DNA of 32,242 bases, taken from an uncultured Bacteroidota bacterium. Lineage in GTDB: Bacteria; Bacteroidota; Bacteroidia; Bacteroidales; SZUA-534. The notes under the pieces are model-generated. The model was not told where the DNA came from and ran no database searches. It saw nothing but the letters and a program-made list of their open reading frames with translations. The translations under genes were made by a program, and so were the position numbers. The stretch lies in the NCBI GenBank assembly GCA_946186925.1, contig CAMHPA010000031.1, positions 1 through 32,242 of the forward strand, written 5' to 3'. Positions 6,888 to 15,471 of this stretch are shown piece after piece (the first letter of the stretch is position 1; every line of letters starts with the position of its first letter).

Positions 6888-9152
6888 TTATTTTGATTGT
6901 TTACGAATTTGATTCAATGCGCCGCCCACCTTGAACCATTCAATTTGAGCCGCGTTATAAGTGTGATTTACAGTTATTTGCTCCTGTGTTCCGTCGGCGT
7001 GGCGGATGGTCATTTTCAACGGCACGCCAGCGCTGAACGATGTCAGGCCGCTGATGGCGAAGGTGTCGTTCTCGCGGATTTTCTCATAATCGGCCTTGTC
7101 GGCGAATGTGAGCGCCAGCATACCCTGTTTCTTCAGGTTGGTCTCGTGGATTCGGGCGAACGATTTTGCCAGAACCACCGCCGCACCCAGATGACGCGGC
7201 TCCATAGCGGCGTGCTCGCGGCTCGAACCCTCACCGTAGTTCTCGTCGCCAATGATTATGCTGCGCAGCCCGCGCGCCTTGTACGAGCGTGCAAGGTCGG
7301 GAACGGCTGTGTATGAGCCTGTTGCGGTGTCGAGCACCTTGTTGGCCTCACCGTTGAACGCGTTGATGGCGCCAATCAGCAGGTTGTTGCTGATGTTGTC
7401 AAGGTGTCCGCGGAAGCGCAACCATTTGCCAGCCATACTGATGTGGTCGGTGGTGCACTTGCCCTTTGCCTTGATGAGCAGTTGCAAGTTGTCGAAATCC
7501 TTGCCGTCCCATTCGGCGAACGGCTCCAGCAGTTGCAGACGCTCGCTCTTCGGGTCCACCTTAATCTCGATTTTCGAGCCGTCGGCAGGCGGTGCTATAA
7601 AGCCCTCGGGGTCGGTGATGAAGCCCTGTGCAGGCAATTCGTCGCCAACCGGCGCGTCGAGCATTACCTCGCGGCCGTCTTCGGTCAAAAGTTTGTCTTT
7701 CAGTGGGTTGAACAGCATTGAGCCCGAAATCGCCATTGCCGTAACCAGTTCGGGCGAAGCCACAAACCCGTGGGTGTTGGGATTGCCGTCGGTGCGTTTG
7801 GCAAAGTTGCGGTTGAACGAGTGAATGATGCTGTTCTTGGCCGTCGGGTCGTCGGTGTGGCGTGCCCACTGACCAATGCACGGACCGCAGGCGTTGGCCA
7901 TAACAAGCGCGCCAATCTCCTTGAAGGCAGCAATCTGACCGTCGCGGTCGGTGGTTTTCTTCACCTGAGTTGAGCCAGGACTCACAATAAATTCGGCTTT
8001 CACCTTGATATTCTTCTCTTTAGCCTGACGAGCCACCGATGCGGCGCGGTCCAAATCCTCGTACGACGAGTTGGTGCACGAGCCAATCAAGCCAACTTCC
8101 ATTTTCTCAGGATAGTTGTTTTTGCGGATGTAATCGGCAAACTGCGAGATTGGCGTTGCAAGGTCGGGCGAGAACGGTCCGTTCACGTAAGGCTCTACCT
8201 CTGAAAGATTTATATCGATGATTTGGTCGTAGAAATTCTCGGGATTGGCGTAAACCTCGGGGTCGCTTGCCAGATTGGCGGCGTTCTTCTCGGCCAGTGC
8301 GGCAATCTTCTCGCGGCCAGTAGCGCAAAGGTATTCGTGCATTTTCTTATCGAAGGCGAAGATTGAAGTGGTTGCCCCGATTTCGGCGCCCATATTACAA
8401 ATGGTGCCCTTGCCCGTTGCCGACAGCGTGGCGGCTCCCTCGCCGAAATACTCCACAATGCAGCCCGTTCCGCCCTTCACGGTGAGCAGTCCAGCCACCT
8501 TCAGGATGATGTCCTTCGGCGATGCCCAGCCGTTGAGTTTTCCCGTCAGGCGGATGCCGATGAGTTTCGGCATTTTCAGTTCCCACGGCAGACCAACCAT
8601 TACGTCGACAGCGTCGGCGCCGCCAACACCAATGGCAACCATTCCCAGACCGCCAGCGTTCACTGTGTGCGAGTCGGTGCCAATCATCATTCCGCCAGGG
8701 AAAGCGTAGTTCTCAAGCAGCACTTGGTGGATAATTCCTGCTCCAGGTTTCCAGAATCCGATGCCGTATTTGGCGGCCACGTCGTGCAGGAAGCCGTAAA
8801 CCTCGCGGTTTTGGTCGTTGGCCACGGCAAGGTCTTTCTCGGCGCCCACATTGGCCTGAATCAGGTGGTCGCAGTGAACAGTTGACGGCACCATTGTGCG
8901 GCTCTTGCCAGCGTTCATAAACTGCAGCAGAGCCATTTGTGCGGTGGCGTCCTGCATAGCCACGCGGTTGGGCGCAAACAGTGCGTAGTCGGCTCCGCGT
9001 GTGTATTTGCGGACCTCGGCCTCAGGCGACAGGTGCGCGTATAGGATTTTCTCACTCAAAGTCATCGGACGGCCCAGCATTTTGCGTGCCGCGGCCACTT
9101 TTGCGGGCAATTCGCTGTAGAATTGCTCAATCATCTCTAAATCGAATAGCAT
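6888..9152 (-). CDS. acn: Aconitate hydratase
   Basis: A 754-residue 4Fe-4S enzyme isomerising citrate to isocitrate. The cluster cysteines are seen in [14 protein letters not shown] and [11 protein letters not shown]. Other family signatures include [13 protein letters not shown] near the N-terminus and [19 protein letters not shown] in the swivel domain, with [14 protein letters not shown] between. Length and order match the mitochondrial-type aconitases usual in Bacteroidota. It is the first gene of acn-icd-gltA, with a perfect -7 element about 130 bases upstream and an inverted repeat in the leader. Confidence 0.96.
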   Translation of the reverse strand: MLFDLEMIEQFYSELPAKVAAARKMLGRPMTLSEKILYAHLSPEAEVRKYTRGADYALFAPNRVAMQDATAQMALLQFMNAGKSRTMVPSTVHCDHLIQANVGAEKDLAVANDQNREVYGFLHDVAAKYGIGFWKPGAGIIHQVLLENYAFPGGMMIGTDSHTVNAGGLGMVAIGVGGADAVDVMVGLPWELKMPKLIGIRLTGKLNGWASPKDIILKVAGLLTVKGGTGCIVEYFGEGAATLSATGKGTICNMGAEIGATTSIFAFDKKMHEYLCATGREKIAALAEKNAANLASDPEVYANPENFYDQIIDINLSEVEPYVNGPFSPDLATPISQFADYIRKNNYPEKMEVGLIGSCTNSSYEDLDRAASVARQAKEKNIKVKAEFIVSPGSTQVKKTTDRDGQIAAFKEIGALVMANACGPCIGQWARHTDDPTAKNSIIHSFNRNFAKRTDGNPNTHGFVASPELVTAMAISGSMLFNPLKDKLLTEDGREVMLDAPVGDELPAQGFITDPEGFIAPPADGSKIEIKVDPKSERLQLLEPFAEWDGKDFDNLQLLIKAKGKCTTDHISMAGKWLRFRGHLDNISNNLLIGAINAFNGEANKVLDTATGSYTAVPDLARSYKARGLRSIIIGDENYGEGSSREHAAMEPRHLGAAVVLAKSFARIHETNLKKQGMLALTFADKADYEKIRENDTFAISGLTSFSAGVPLKMTIRHADGTQEQITVNHTYNAAQIEWFKVGGALNQIRKQSK

Positions 9153-9237
9153 TATTTATTATGTATTTTTGGAAGAAATATCTTCCCGTTGTTGTAAATC
9201 AGCGTTTTAAATACTTTCCAAAACCGCCGTTCCAAAT

Positions 9238-9262
9238 ATTTATGCAAATATTCCGCATAAAT
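9238..9262. repeat. Inverted repeat in the acn leader
   Basis: ATTTATGC (9238-9245) and GCATAAAT (9255-9262) are perfect inverted 8-mers separated by 9 bases. They lie between the -7 element at 9285-9292 and the acn start, so they would be transcribed into the 5' leader or serve as a downstream operator. Confidence 0.65.
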
Positions 9263-9284
9263 GTGAAACACCGCTTTTAAACCG

Positions 9285-9292
9285 CAAAGATA
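9285..9292 (-). promoter_or_regulatory. -7 promoter element for acn-icd-gltA
   Basis: The minus strand reads TATCTTTG followed by C, a perfect match to TAnnTTTG. No TTTG is evident at the -33 position. A start just downstream would give a leader of about 125 bases. Confidence 0.55.
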
Positions 9293-9455
9293 GCATTTTA
9301 GGGGCATTATTCCTACGGCTGCAGCTTTTTACGTTTTTTGCTTAAACGCTGATATATTGGCATCCGAAAAAAAATGAATTGCCTTGTTGCGTAGCCAATT
9401 ATTACAGCATAATTCAATGGAATTACTTAGTACAGACTGAAGTCTTTACAAATTA

Positions 9456-11522
9456 CTACTTCTCCGGATAAGTCCCCACCTTTTTGATAGTGTAGTCTTT
9501 CGCGTAATCGAGAATGTAGATTGACGTGTTCTGGTAGCCGCCCTGGTCGGAATAGGGCACAAAGTTGAACTCGGTTTGCAGCAGCGGCGCCTGATGGAAC
9601 ATAATGTAGTGGCGGAAGTCGTGGCCGAACTTGTTCAGCGCCGAGCAGAAAAACAGCGTGATGTCGTAGCCCTGGAAGGCCATACGGTCGGGCTCAACGT
9701 TCATAATGTTGCGGTAGTTGCGCACAAAATCAATGATTTCGGGCTTCTTGTAGTCGATGTACGAGTTCGACAGATAGTGCGTGTTGGTGTTATGGAAATT
9801 GTCGATGTCGATGCTCTCGAACCGCTCCCAACGCGGCTGCCCGAACAGCGTCACGTTGTACTCATACGAGTAGCCGTTGAGCTTTCCGATGACGTCGGTC
9901 ACAAACGCGCGGTCGGTCGACGGGATGATGACGATGTTCTCCTTGCCCTTGATGAACGCGCTGCTCAAAATGTCGCCGCTCGTGTAGTAGTAATACTCGT
10001 TGTAGCGCACTTGGTCGAAGTTGTCGTTCTTGATTGACGCGTAGAGTTGGCGCTTGAATTCCGAAATGAAATCCTGCTCCTGCGAATCGCCGTTATGGAT
10101 AACGATAAAGTTCTTTGTATCAATCTGATTCAGAAATTCGGCCATATACTTCATCTGAATGTCGAGCGTGGGGCAAACCTGAAATGCATAGGGGTTGTGG
10201 TCGATGAACGAGCTCTTGACCGACAGCGGCGACACAATGTTGATTTGGTGCTCCCACGCGTAGTCGCCCACCACCTGCAGCTCGCTGTTGAGCGCCGGCC
10301 CGATGAACATATTGTAGTCTGAAAGGTCGTGGGTGCGCATATAGTTGGTGATGTAAACGCTGTCGCCCTTGGTGTCGATAACCTTCACGTCGAACGACAC
10401 GCCCTGTTTGCGCAACTCGTTGAGTGCCAACATCGCGCCGGCGTAAAACTCAATAAAACTCTTCGACCGGGCGTAGATTTTTCCGTTGTGCTCACCCCAC
10501 CCTGTAGTGTCGTTCATATTCAGGTAGAACGGCAGGAAAAAAGCCACTTTGTAGGTTTTCGACTTGTCGAGTTGGGCGTTCTGCACGGTGTGCATCTTGC
10601 GGTTGTCGGCTTCGTAGGCTTCAATGCGCTCGCGCTCGGCTTCGGTAATCACCGGCTCTTTCGGTTCGGGCTGCTGTGTCTCAACCACTTGCGGTTGGTT
10701 CTCTTTTTGTGCCCCTTTCGGGATACGGATTAACTCACCTTCCTGCATACCGCGTTTTTTCAAGCTCGGATTGATTTTTAGCAAATCCTTGTCTTTCAAG
10801 CCGTAAGAACGGGCAATTCCGTAAAGGGTCTCTTGTTTCTCAACTTTATGAAAATCGAAATCACCTTCGATAACTTCTTCGGCCACAGCCTTTTGAATAG
10901 GCACACGCAGCATCTCGTCAACTTGTATTGAGCGGCCGACAATTTCCGGATTCATCTTCTCTATCTCGGCCGGCGTGGTCTGATACTGCCGCGCAATGCC
11001 AAACAAAGTCTCCTGCTTGGCAACCTTATGAAGTATGAATGTTGTGTCGGCTTGATGTTCTTCGGCTGCAGCCGTTTCTTCCTTCACTATTGATTTGATT
11101 TTCAGCCTATCGCCGATTTTTATGCCAAGCTCGGCACCCGGATTGTTCTTGTAGAGCTCGTCGATGCTGATGCCATATCGCTTGGCGATGTTGTATGGCG
11201 TATCGCCTTTAGTGATAAGGTGATAGCTGTAATTCTCGGGCAGTTTTTCTTCCTTCTTGACACGGATTTTGATGTATTGGTCAGGATGGATTTGGTAGGT
11301 CAGTTGCGGATTGTCGGCGATAATCGAATCAACAGGCACTTCGTAGGCGCGGCTGATGGCGCTCAAAGTCTCGCCCTTACGCACAATGTGAAGGTAGTAT
11401 TCCTTGCCGTTAAGGCTCACCTTATTGTTTGCAATCTTGGTGGTTTCGTCCTGACCAACAGCCATTTGCGCGAACAGCATAAAAACTGCCGCAATAATTA
11501 TAACCGATTTATTAGCACTCAT
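9456..11522 (-). CDS. Four-LysM, type 1 periplasmic-binding-fold protein
   Basis: A 688-residue exported protein. I start at MSANKSV (11522), not at the upstream ATG (11555), because the -7 element 11543-11550 lies between them. Residues about 1-24 form a signal peptide (VIIIAAVFMLFAQMAVGQ). Four LysM domains follow at about 43-87, 99-143, 163-208 and 223-268 (signature HxVxKxETLxxIAxxY). After a Gln/Glu/Pro linker comes a type 1 periplasmic-binding domain from about 325 (KVAFFLPFYLN). LysM binds the glycan of peptidoglycan; the binding-fold domain is of the ABC amino-acid receptor or LpoA/YraM-like class. No permease genes lie nearby, so a transport role is doubtful; wall sensing or synthase regulation is equally likely. 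Confidence 0.88.
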   Translation of the reverse strand: MSANKSVIIIAAVFMLFAQMAVGQDETTKIANNKVSLNGKEYYLHIVRKGETLSAISRAYEVPVDSIIADNPQLTYQIHPDQYIKIRVKKEEKLPENYSYHLITKGDTPYNIAKRYGISIDELYKNNPGAELGIKIGDRLKIKSIVKEETAAAEEHQADTTFILHKVAKQETLFGIARQYQTTPAEIEKMNPEIVGRSIQVDEMLRVPIQKAVAEEVIEGDFDFHKVEKQETLYGIARSYGLKDKDLLKINPSLKKRGMQEGELIRIPKGAQKENQPQVVETQQPEPKEPVITEAERERIEAYEADNRKMHTVQNAQLDKSKTYKVAFFLPFYLNMNDTTGWGEHNGKIYARSKSFIEFYAGAMLALNELRKQGVSFDVKVIDTKGDSVYITNYMRTHDLSDYNMFIGPALNSELQVVGDYAWEHQINIVSPLSVKSSFIDHNPYAFQVCPTLDIQMKYMAEFLNQIDTKNFIVIHNGDSQEQDFISEFKRQLYASIKNDNFDQVRYNEYYYYTSGDILSSAFIKGKENIVIIPSTDRAFVTDVIGKLNGYSYEYNVTLFGQPRWERFESIDIDNFHNTNTHYLSNSYIDYKKPEIIDFVRNYRNIMNVEPDRMAFQGYDITLFFCSALNKFGHDFRHYIMFHQAPLLQTEFNFVPYSDQGGYQNTSIYILDYAKDYTIKKVGTYPEK

Positions 11523-11542
11523 CACCTTTTTAAATTTTGTGT

Positions 11543-11550
11543 CAAAAGTA
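11543..11550 (-). promoter_or_regulatory. -7 element of the LysM-PBP1 gene
   Basis: The minus strand reads TACTTTTG, a perfect TAnnTTTG match, 20 bases before the ATG at 11522. It argues for that start over the in-frame ATG at 11555. A 13-bp palindrome sits just upstream. Confidence 0.6.
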
Positions 11551-11559
11551 CACATTATC

Positions 11560-11572
11560 GCCGATTATCGGC
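11560..11572. promoter_or_regulatory. Palindrome upstream of the LysM-PBP1 -7 element
   Basis: GCCGATTATCGGC is a perfect inverted repeat of 6-bp arms around one base. It occupies the spacer/-33 side of the promoter, where a bound repressor would block sigma contact. A partly repeated ATTATCGCC adjoins it. Confidence 0.45.
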
Positions 11573-11627
11573 AACGGTTGGTGTAATCTTTGCGCCGTCT
11601 GTCAACTTGTTACTGACACTCACCTGC

Positions 11628-12974
11628 TTACATCTTCCGCAGCACGTTCAGAATGGCGTCGCGGCACTCGGTCAGGCGCAGCCAGTCGGCGTTCTTTTGG
11701 CGGCGCATACGGTTGATGCGGGCGCGGGCCGTTGTCTTGCGGAACCACACATAGTAGCGGAACGCCAAGGCGGCCAGATAGGGCAGCGCAACCAGCGTCA
11801 CAATCGCCATCCACCATTTTGGCAGCAGTATTAGCAACGGTATTAAATAGATAAGGTAGAACAAAAAGAACAGCACCACGGAAATCACAAATCGCACCGA
11901 ACTCAAAAACTGCGGGTCTTTGATGCCGCGCGAAAAACGCATTGGAAGCGCGAACGGCAGAATGTTAGGCACGAATCCGGCCACGAAAACCGGCAGCAGA
12001 GCCAGTTGCAGCAGGCGGCTCGAGAAGATTCCAACGGCCGAATACTTGTCGCGGGCAACCGCCCAAAGGCGCAGATTGAGTTTTTTCAGTAATGTGCGGA
12101 ACTCGTCGGCCAACTGCTTAACATTTTCGTATTCAGCCGATTGCGATTGAGCAAAAGCCAGCAGCTTCTCGCCCATCTGCTGTTTTTTGGCAAGTATCTC
12201 GGTGTGTTTCACGCTGCGGCGGCTCTGACGGCCCTGATAAAGGTCGTTGATGTAGATATCGTCAAGAGTTTCAAGCGTTTTGTACTCGGCTTCGTTGTCT
12301 AGATTGAGCATCAGCGGCAGCATTCCGGAACGAATTTCGTCCATCAGTGCGGCCATCGCCTTCTGCGGATTCTCGTGGTACAAATCCTTGTATTTGGCCA
12401 CCTGAATGGGCTTGCCGTATTGCACCATAAACCGCGCGCCAACGTTGATGTAGTGCGTGTAGTCGAGTCCGGCGGGCACAATCTCGAGCCCCAGCTCAAA
12501 ATTGTTGCGCTCTTCGGCCATAAAGGCGATGCGGGCCACGCCCTTCTTCAGTTGGCGCAGACGGCGCTCGCCCACGTGGCTGCCTTCGGGCAGAACAACC
12601 AGTTTCTGACGGCTTTCGAGCACGCCCACGGCTTCTTCAAACGACGCATCGTTGTTCTTCAGCTCCTTCACGCCGTCGCGGATGCGGTAAAGCGGCAGTA
12701 TCTTTAAGAATCGCAGCGTGTTGGCAATCAACTTCGATTTGCCGAAAATATCGGCGCGAGCCATAAAAACAGCGCGTCCGTGCACGTTGTAGATGATGCA
12801 AAGTGCGTCCATCAGCGTGTCCTGATGATTTGGCGTGATAATCACCGGCCGGTCCTTCGAAATGTTGTCGAGCCCGACAATGGTGGTCGTCTTGAAAAAC
12901 TTGCGGACGAAAAATCTCGAATAGTGCTTCAGCATTGTGTAGCCGACCGAGAAGTCTTGTATAGGTTTCTGCAT
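11628..12974 (-). CDS. PlsC-like phospholipid/glycerol acyltransferase with C-terminal membrane segments
   Basis: A 448-residue protein. The acyltransferase domain occupies about residues 15-215, with catalytic motif NHQDTLMD (His50, Asp56), FMARADIFG as the second block and LPEGSH (129-133) as the third, a variant of the usual PEGTRS. A helical middle region (about 225-310) is followed by hydrophobic segments from about 325 (LLQLALLPVFVAGF) to about 430 (VISVVLFFLFYLIYLIPLL, WMAIVTLVALPYLAALAF). Family knowledge: such enzymes acylate lysophosphatidate or related lipids at the inner membrane. The C-terminal membrane module is absent from classical PlsC but common in Bacteroidota homologues. 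The gene lies about 70 bases from the LysM gene on the same strand; it could have its own promoter. Confidence 0.85.
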   Translation of the reverse strand: MQKPIQDFSVGYTMLKHYSRFFVRKFFKTTTIVGLDNISKDRPVIITPNHQDTLMDALCIIYNVHGRAVFMARADIFGKSKLIANTLRFLKILPLYRIRDGVKELKNNDASFEEAVGVLESRQKLVVLPEGSHVGERRLRQLKKGVARIAFMAEERNNFELGLEIVPAGLDYTHYINVGARFMVQYGKPIQVAKYKDLYHENPQKAMAALMDEIRSGMLPLMLNLDNEAEYKTLETLDDIYINDLYQGRQSRRSVKHTEILAKKQQMGEKLLAFAQSQSAEYENVKQLADEFRTLLKKLNLRLWAVARDKYSAVGIFSSRLLQLALLPVFVAGFVPNILPFALPMRFSRGIKDPQFLSSVRFVISVVLFFLFYLIYLIPLLILLPKWWMAIVTLVALPYLAALAFRYYVWFRKTTARARINRMRRQKNADWLRLTECRDAILNVLRKM

Positions 12975-13133
12975 AAAAGTTCAATTAGTTGCGACAAATT
13001 AATGCAAAAAAGTGTTAGGAAGTAGCCATCAGGCGCTATGTTTTTGCAACATTTACTAAACAATGTGGAAAAATAAGTAATACACTGATTATGAAATAGA
13101 AAAACCAAGTGCGAATGGCTGCGATTTCTACGA

Positions 13134-14066
13134 TTATTGCCCGTTGCGCCAACGTTTTGCCAGATATTCCTGCTCCCATTGCCCTTTGGTTGGGAACAAG
13201 ATGGCGCGGCGGCCGATGCGGTGCAAATCCATTATGGTTGTGTAGCCCGAGCGGGCGATAACGTGCGGCGCGAGTTTTAGCAAACTGTTCAATTCTTGTG
13301 TTGATAGATGATTCACAACCAGTGCATTGCCGTTGGTTATTTGATATTTTAGATTAGGTTCGGCACCCACCACAAGAATCCGTTTTGCAACACCGTTCAG
13401 GCGGCGCAGTATGCGTTTTGTAAACATCTTTTTCTGCCTTCCGGGACCCGAAAGCACAACCAGAACCTGCGGCACGGGCAGCGACGGCTCGTCCATTGTG
13501 TCGGCCGAGAAGCGCGAGAGCGGCCCGATGTATTCAACCGCAGCATCCATTGCTCCGCCGTGCGATAACGCGCCAGAGAGCGACTTTTGGGCGTCGGCAT
13601 AGTCAGGAACCCAGATGTGCGCGAAACGGCGCAGCAGACGGGCTGTAAATGCGTGCAGCGGCTTCTCGAGCAGTTTTAGCCATTGCGGCAACTGAATGTA
13701 GAGTTGGTGTGTGATGATGGTACAGTCAGCACGGCGGCTCCAAAGGCCGTAGCGGTTGTCGGAAATGACGCGGCTCACTCCCATTCGCTTGATAATCTGC
13801 TGCAAACGCCAGTGCTCCAGCAGGATGCTGACGCCGAAAAACGGCACTTGCAGCGCAAGAGCAAGCGACAGCGGCCAGAAATAGCGCATCCGCCAGCCTT
13901 TCAGCCTGATGTGCATAAGGTTTGGAAATTCTTGTTTCAGAAATGCCGCAGCAGCACCGTCGGCAGCAATGACGACCTTCTCTCCTTTTGCCAGGCACTC
14001 GTTAATTATTGGCACACAGCGTGTTGCGTGACCTAATCCCCAATCGAGTGGCGCGATGAGAGTCAT
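13134..14066 (-). CDS. MurG-like (GT28-type) glycosyltransferase, short C-terminus
   Basis: A 310-residue protein starting MTLIAPLDWGLGHATRC; the open frame extends 25 codons upstream but those are antisense to repeats. The N-terminal nucleotide-fold domain has the GLGHATR glycine loop, and the C-terminal domain has VLVVLSGPGRQKK, NHLSTQELNSLL, VIARSGYTTIMDL and LFPTKGQWEQEYLAKR. It resembles a Bacteroidota family of about 340-360 residues related to MurG and LPS GlcNAc transferases. It stops only six residues after EQEYLA, so roughly 30-45 residues (the C-terminal helix) seem to be missing, and no downstream frame restores them. Donor and acceptor are unknown; cell-envelope glycan synthesis is likely. 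A hydrophobic patch near residues 45-75 may bind membrane. Confidence 0.78.
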   Translation of the reverse strand: MTLIAPLDWGLGHATRCVPIINECLAKGEKVVIAADGAAAAFLKQEFPNLMHIRLKGWRMRYFWPLSLALALQVPFFGVSILLEHWRLQQIIKRMGVSRVISDNRYGLWSRRADCTIITHQLYIQLPQWLKLLEKPLHAFTARLLRRFAHIWVPDYADAQKSLSGALSHGGAMDAAVEYIGPLSRFSADTMDEPSLPVPQVLVVLSGPGRQKKMFTKRILRRLNGVAKRILVVGAEPNLKYQITNGNALVVNHLSTQELNSLLKLAPHVIARSGYTTIMDLHRIGRRAILFPTKGQWEQEYLAKRWRNGQ

Positions 14067-14073
14067 TTTTTGT

Positions 14074-14101
14074 GGTGTTGGGTGTCGGGTTTTAGGTGTT
14101 G
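14074..14101 (+). repeat. Heptamer tandem array (GGTGTTG type)
   Basis: Four 7-bp units, GGTGTTG, GGTGTCG, GGTTTTA and GGTGTTG, lie between the MurG-like gene and the amidohydrolase-like gene, next to a strong palindrome. Confidence 0.7.
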
Positions 14102-14109
14102 GAACTATT

Positions 14110-14137
14110 GTAGAGACGTGGCGCGCCGCGTCTCTAC
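14110..14137. repeat. REP-like palindrome
   Basis: GTAGAGACG and CGTCTCTAC form inverted ends around a GC-rich centre (TGGCGCGCCG), so the 28 bases are self-complementary except for one T/C pair. Elements with the ends GTAGAGACG...CGTCTCTAC recur as dispersed intergenic palindromes in Bacteroidota and cyanobacteria (from memory). It could form a hairpin in either direction but has no T run, so it is not a standard terminator. Confidence 0.75.
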
Positions 14138-14151
14138 ACACCCATATATCT

Positions 14152-14652
14152 TTATACCAGTCGTTTAGACAGCGTATCGTGGCGCATTTTGCTGTTTACA
14201 AAATCGAACGGATAGAGCAGCACCACACCAGGTTTGATGCCTTTTTTGAAGCAGCCGTACTCGTTGTCGATACCAAGAGCGCGGGCGGCGCCGATGGTGG
14301 CATTGGCCAAAGCATCGTCGAACGATGCACCGTCGGTCTGCATATCAAACATTTGATTGACAACAAGTTCTTTAGTATTGAATGGCAGTTGGTTCGGTTC
14401 GGTGTAATCGATTTGAACACCCGAAAGGAAGCGGATACGCACACCTTTTTCGGTCATATCGGCATTGACTGAATTAACAATGAAGCCAGGAACCAGAACG
14501 CCGTTGTGGTACTCAAGTCCTTCTTCTTCAATCAGTTTGCCGCCAGTATCTACAATGTCGAGAATTGTTCCGTCGTCGTCAACCACCAAATGTCCGAATT
14601 TAATTGGCTTATCGATGCACGAATAAACCACGTTTGCTGCTATCTTTCTCAT
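14152..14652 (-). CDS. Amidohydrolase-like protein lacking the catalytic barrel
   Basis: A 166-residue intact ORF. Residues 1-58 match the N-terminus of Bacteroidota amidohydrolases (deaminase-like): MRKIAANVVYS, GHLVVDDDGTILDIVDTGG and HNGVLVPGFI. Residues about 85-150 match their C-terminal end (NTKELVVNQMFDMQT, ALANATIGAARALGIDNEYG, GIKPGVVLL). Between these the normal 230-250-residue TIM barrel is replaced by about 25 residues, and the metal-binding His-x-His after VPGF is absent (reads IVNSVNAD). It therefore keeps mainly the beta-sandwich halves and the last barrel helices and should not be a hydrolase. It may be a repurposed domain or an in-frame deletion remnant. It starts 27 bases after the zinc-ribbon gene, probably co-transcribed. 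Confidence 0.7.
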   Translation of the reverse strand: MRKIAANVVYSCIDKPIKFGHLVVDDDGTILDIVDTGGKLIEEEGLEYHNGVLVPGFIVNSVNADMTEKGVRIRFLSGVQIDYTEPNQLPFNTKELVVNQMFDMQTDGASFDDALANATIGAARALGIDNEYGCFKKGIKPGVVLLYPFDFVNSKMRHDTLSKRLV

Positions 14653-14679
14653 ATTGTTGCTGATAAATGCAATAATTCG

Positions 14680-15276
14680 TTAAATTTTTTCAGGTGTAAA
14701 TTTATTATTTCGCGCTTTCGTTGGATTCAAAGGCGGCAATTTTATTCCACAATTTTGACAAATTTCAGTGGAATCCGTAGTGCGCGGTGTTCCGCAGGCA
14801 GGACAAACATCGGTATTGCCCATCCAAACCATCTGATTATGTTGCATTTGTGCTTCACCTTCGAAAATAGGAAGACAAATGGCGTCGGCTATTGCCTTGC
14901 GAATGAATGAGTTCTGAACTGATGCCGTGCAAAATCCAACGGCCACAGCGGCCACTGCAAGCAGATATGTCGCTGTCTTATAATTGTTTACGCCGACCAA
15001 AACAGCCGCAATGGCAATCATCGCCGCCAGGAAAAGCGCGTTTTTCAGACTGAACCCGTAACCGACAACCGCCTTCGACGGCTCGGTGCGCACACTGACG
15101 CTGATGGGCGTCGGCACAAGAAACAACCTGCGCCAATTGTGGATAAACTGCTGATTGCCTTCGGTTTTCAAGTCGAGCATCTCACCTATCGCATCTGCGG
15201 CTTCGGGCAGCTGAAGGTCGGCTGAGTTGTAGAACTCAACGCAGTCGGAATACCAGAATGGCGGATGGGATGGCAT
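14680..15276 (-). CDS. Two-span membrane protein with C-terminal zinc ribbon
   Basis: A 198-residue protein of unknown family. Residues 1-75 are soluble (PPFWYSDCVEFYNSADLQLP). Two membrane spans follow, about 78-96 (KNALFLAAMIAIAAVLVGV) and 102-120 (TYLLAVAAVAVGFCTASV). A zinc ribbon lies at the C-terminus: CPACG (158-162) and CQNCG (173-177), giving CxxC-x(11)-CxxC. Zinc-ribbon membrane proteins of this plan usually act in protein-protein contacts; nothing here fixes a role. It heads the run zinc-ribbon > amidohydrolase-like > MurG-like on the minus strand. Confidence 0.7.
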   Translation of the reverse strand: MPSHPPFWYSDCVEFYNSADLQLPEAADAIGEMLDLKTEGNQQFIHNWRRLFLVPTPISVSVRTEPSKAVVGYGFSLKNALFLAAMIAIAAVLVGVNNYKTATYLLAVAAVAVGFCTASVQNSFIRKAIADAICLPIFEGEAQMQHNQMVWMGNTDVCPACGTPRTTDSTEICQNCGIKLPPLNPTKARNNKFTPEKI

Positions 15277-15400
15277 TTTTTTGATGGTGAATCGGTGAAT
15301 CGAAAGGTTTAGTCGCTTCGCTGGTCAGAAGTTTAGTCGCTTAGCTGTTGAGAAGGTTTAGTTTAAGGTTTAACGGGTTTAACAGGTTTAAAATGGACTT

Positions 15401-15428
15401 CAGACTACAGACAACGTACTACAGACAA
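15401..15428. repeat. CAGACTA/CAGACAA heptamers
   Basis: Units CAGACTA, CAGACAA, CGTACTA, CAGACAA follow one another every 7 bases. Just to the left (15311-15392) are longer imperfect repeats: GTTTAGTCGCTT twice and GGTTTAAC-type units two to three times. Confidence 0.65.
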
Positions 15429-15471
15429 ATTTGAGTAATGTTTAAAGTGCAATGATTAATAATTCTCTAAT

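Larger units (their letters stand above)
9153..9455. other. Intergenic region between the LysM gene and acn
   Basis: About 300 bases without a gene. The half next to acn holds the -7 element and the inverted repeat listed separately. The half next to the LysM-PBP1 stop contains a weak AATTG/CAATT stem followed on the minus strand by eight Ts (near 9368-9375), possibly a poor terminator. I see nothing else. Confidence 0.5.

Noticed and set aside
5684-6934. 416-codon plus-strand open frame
   Set aside because: Antisense to icd, whose catalytic motifs are complete; the plus-strand product has no family features.
9360-9400. Terminator after the LysM-PBP1 gene
   Set aside because: There is a T run on the minus strand, but the preceding stem is only five base pairs with a long loop, too weak to list.
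12975-13030. Promoter TTAATTTG upstream of the acyltransferase gene
   Set aside because: The second base of the -7 element is wrong and no -33 element is present.
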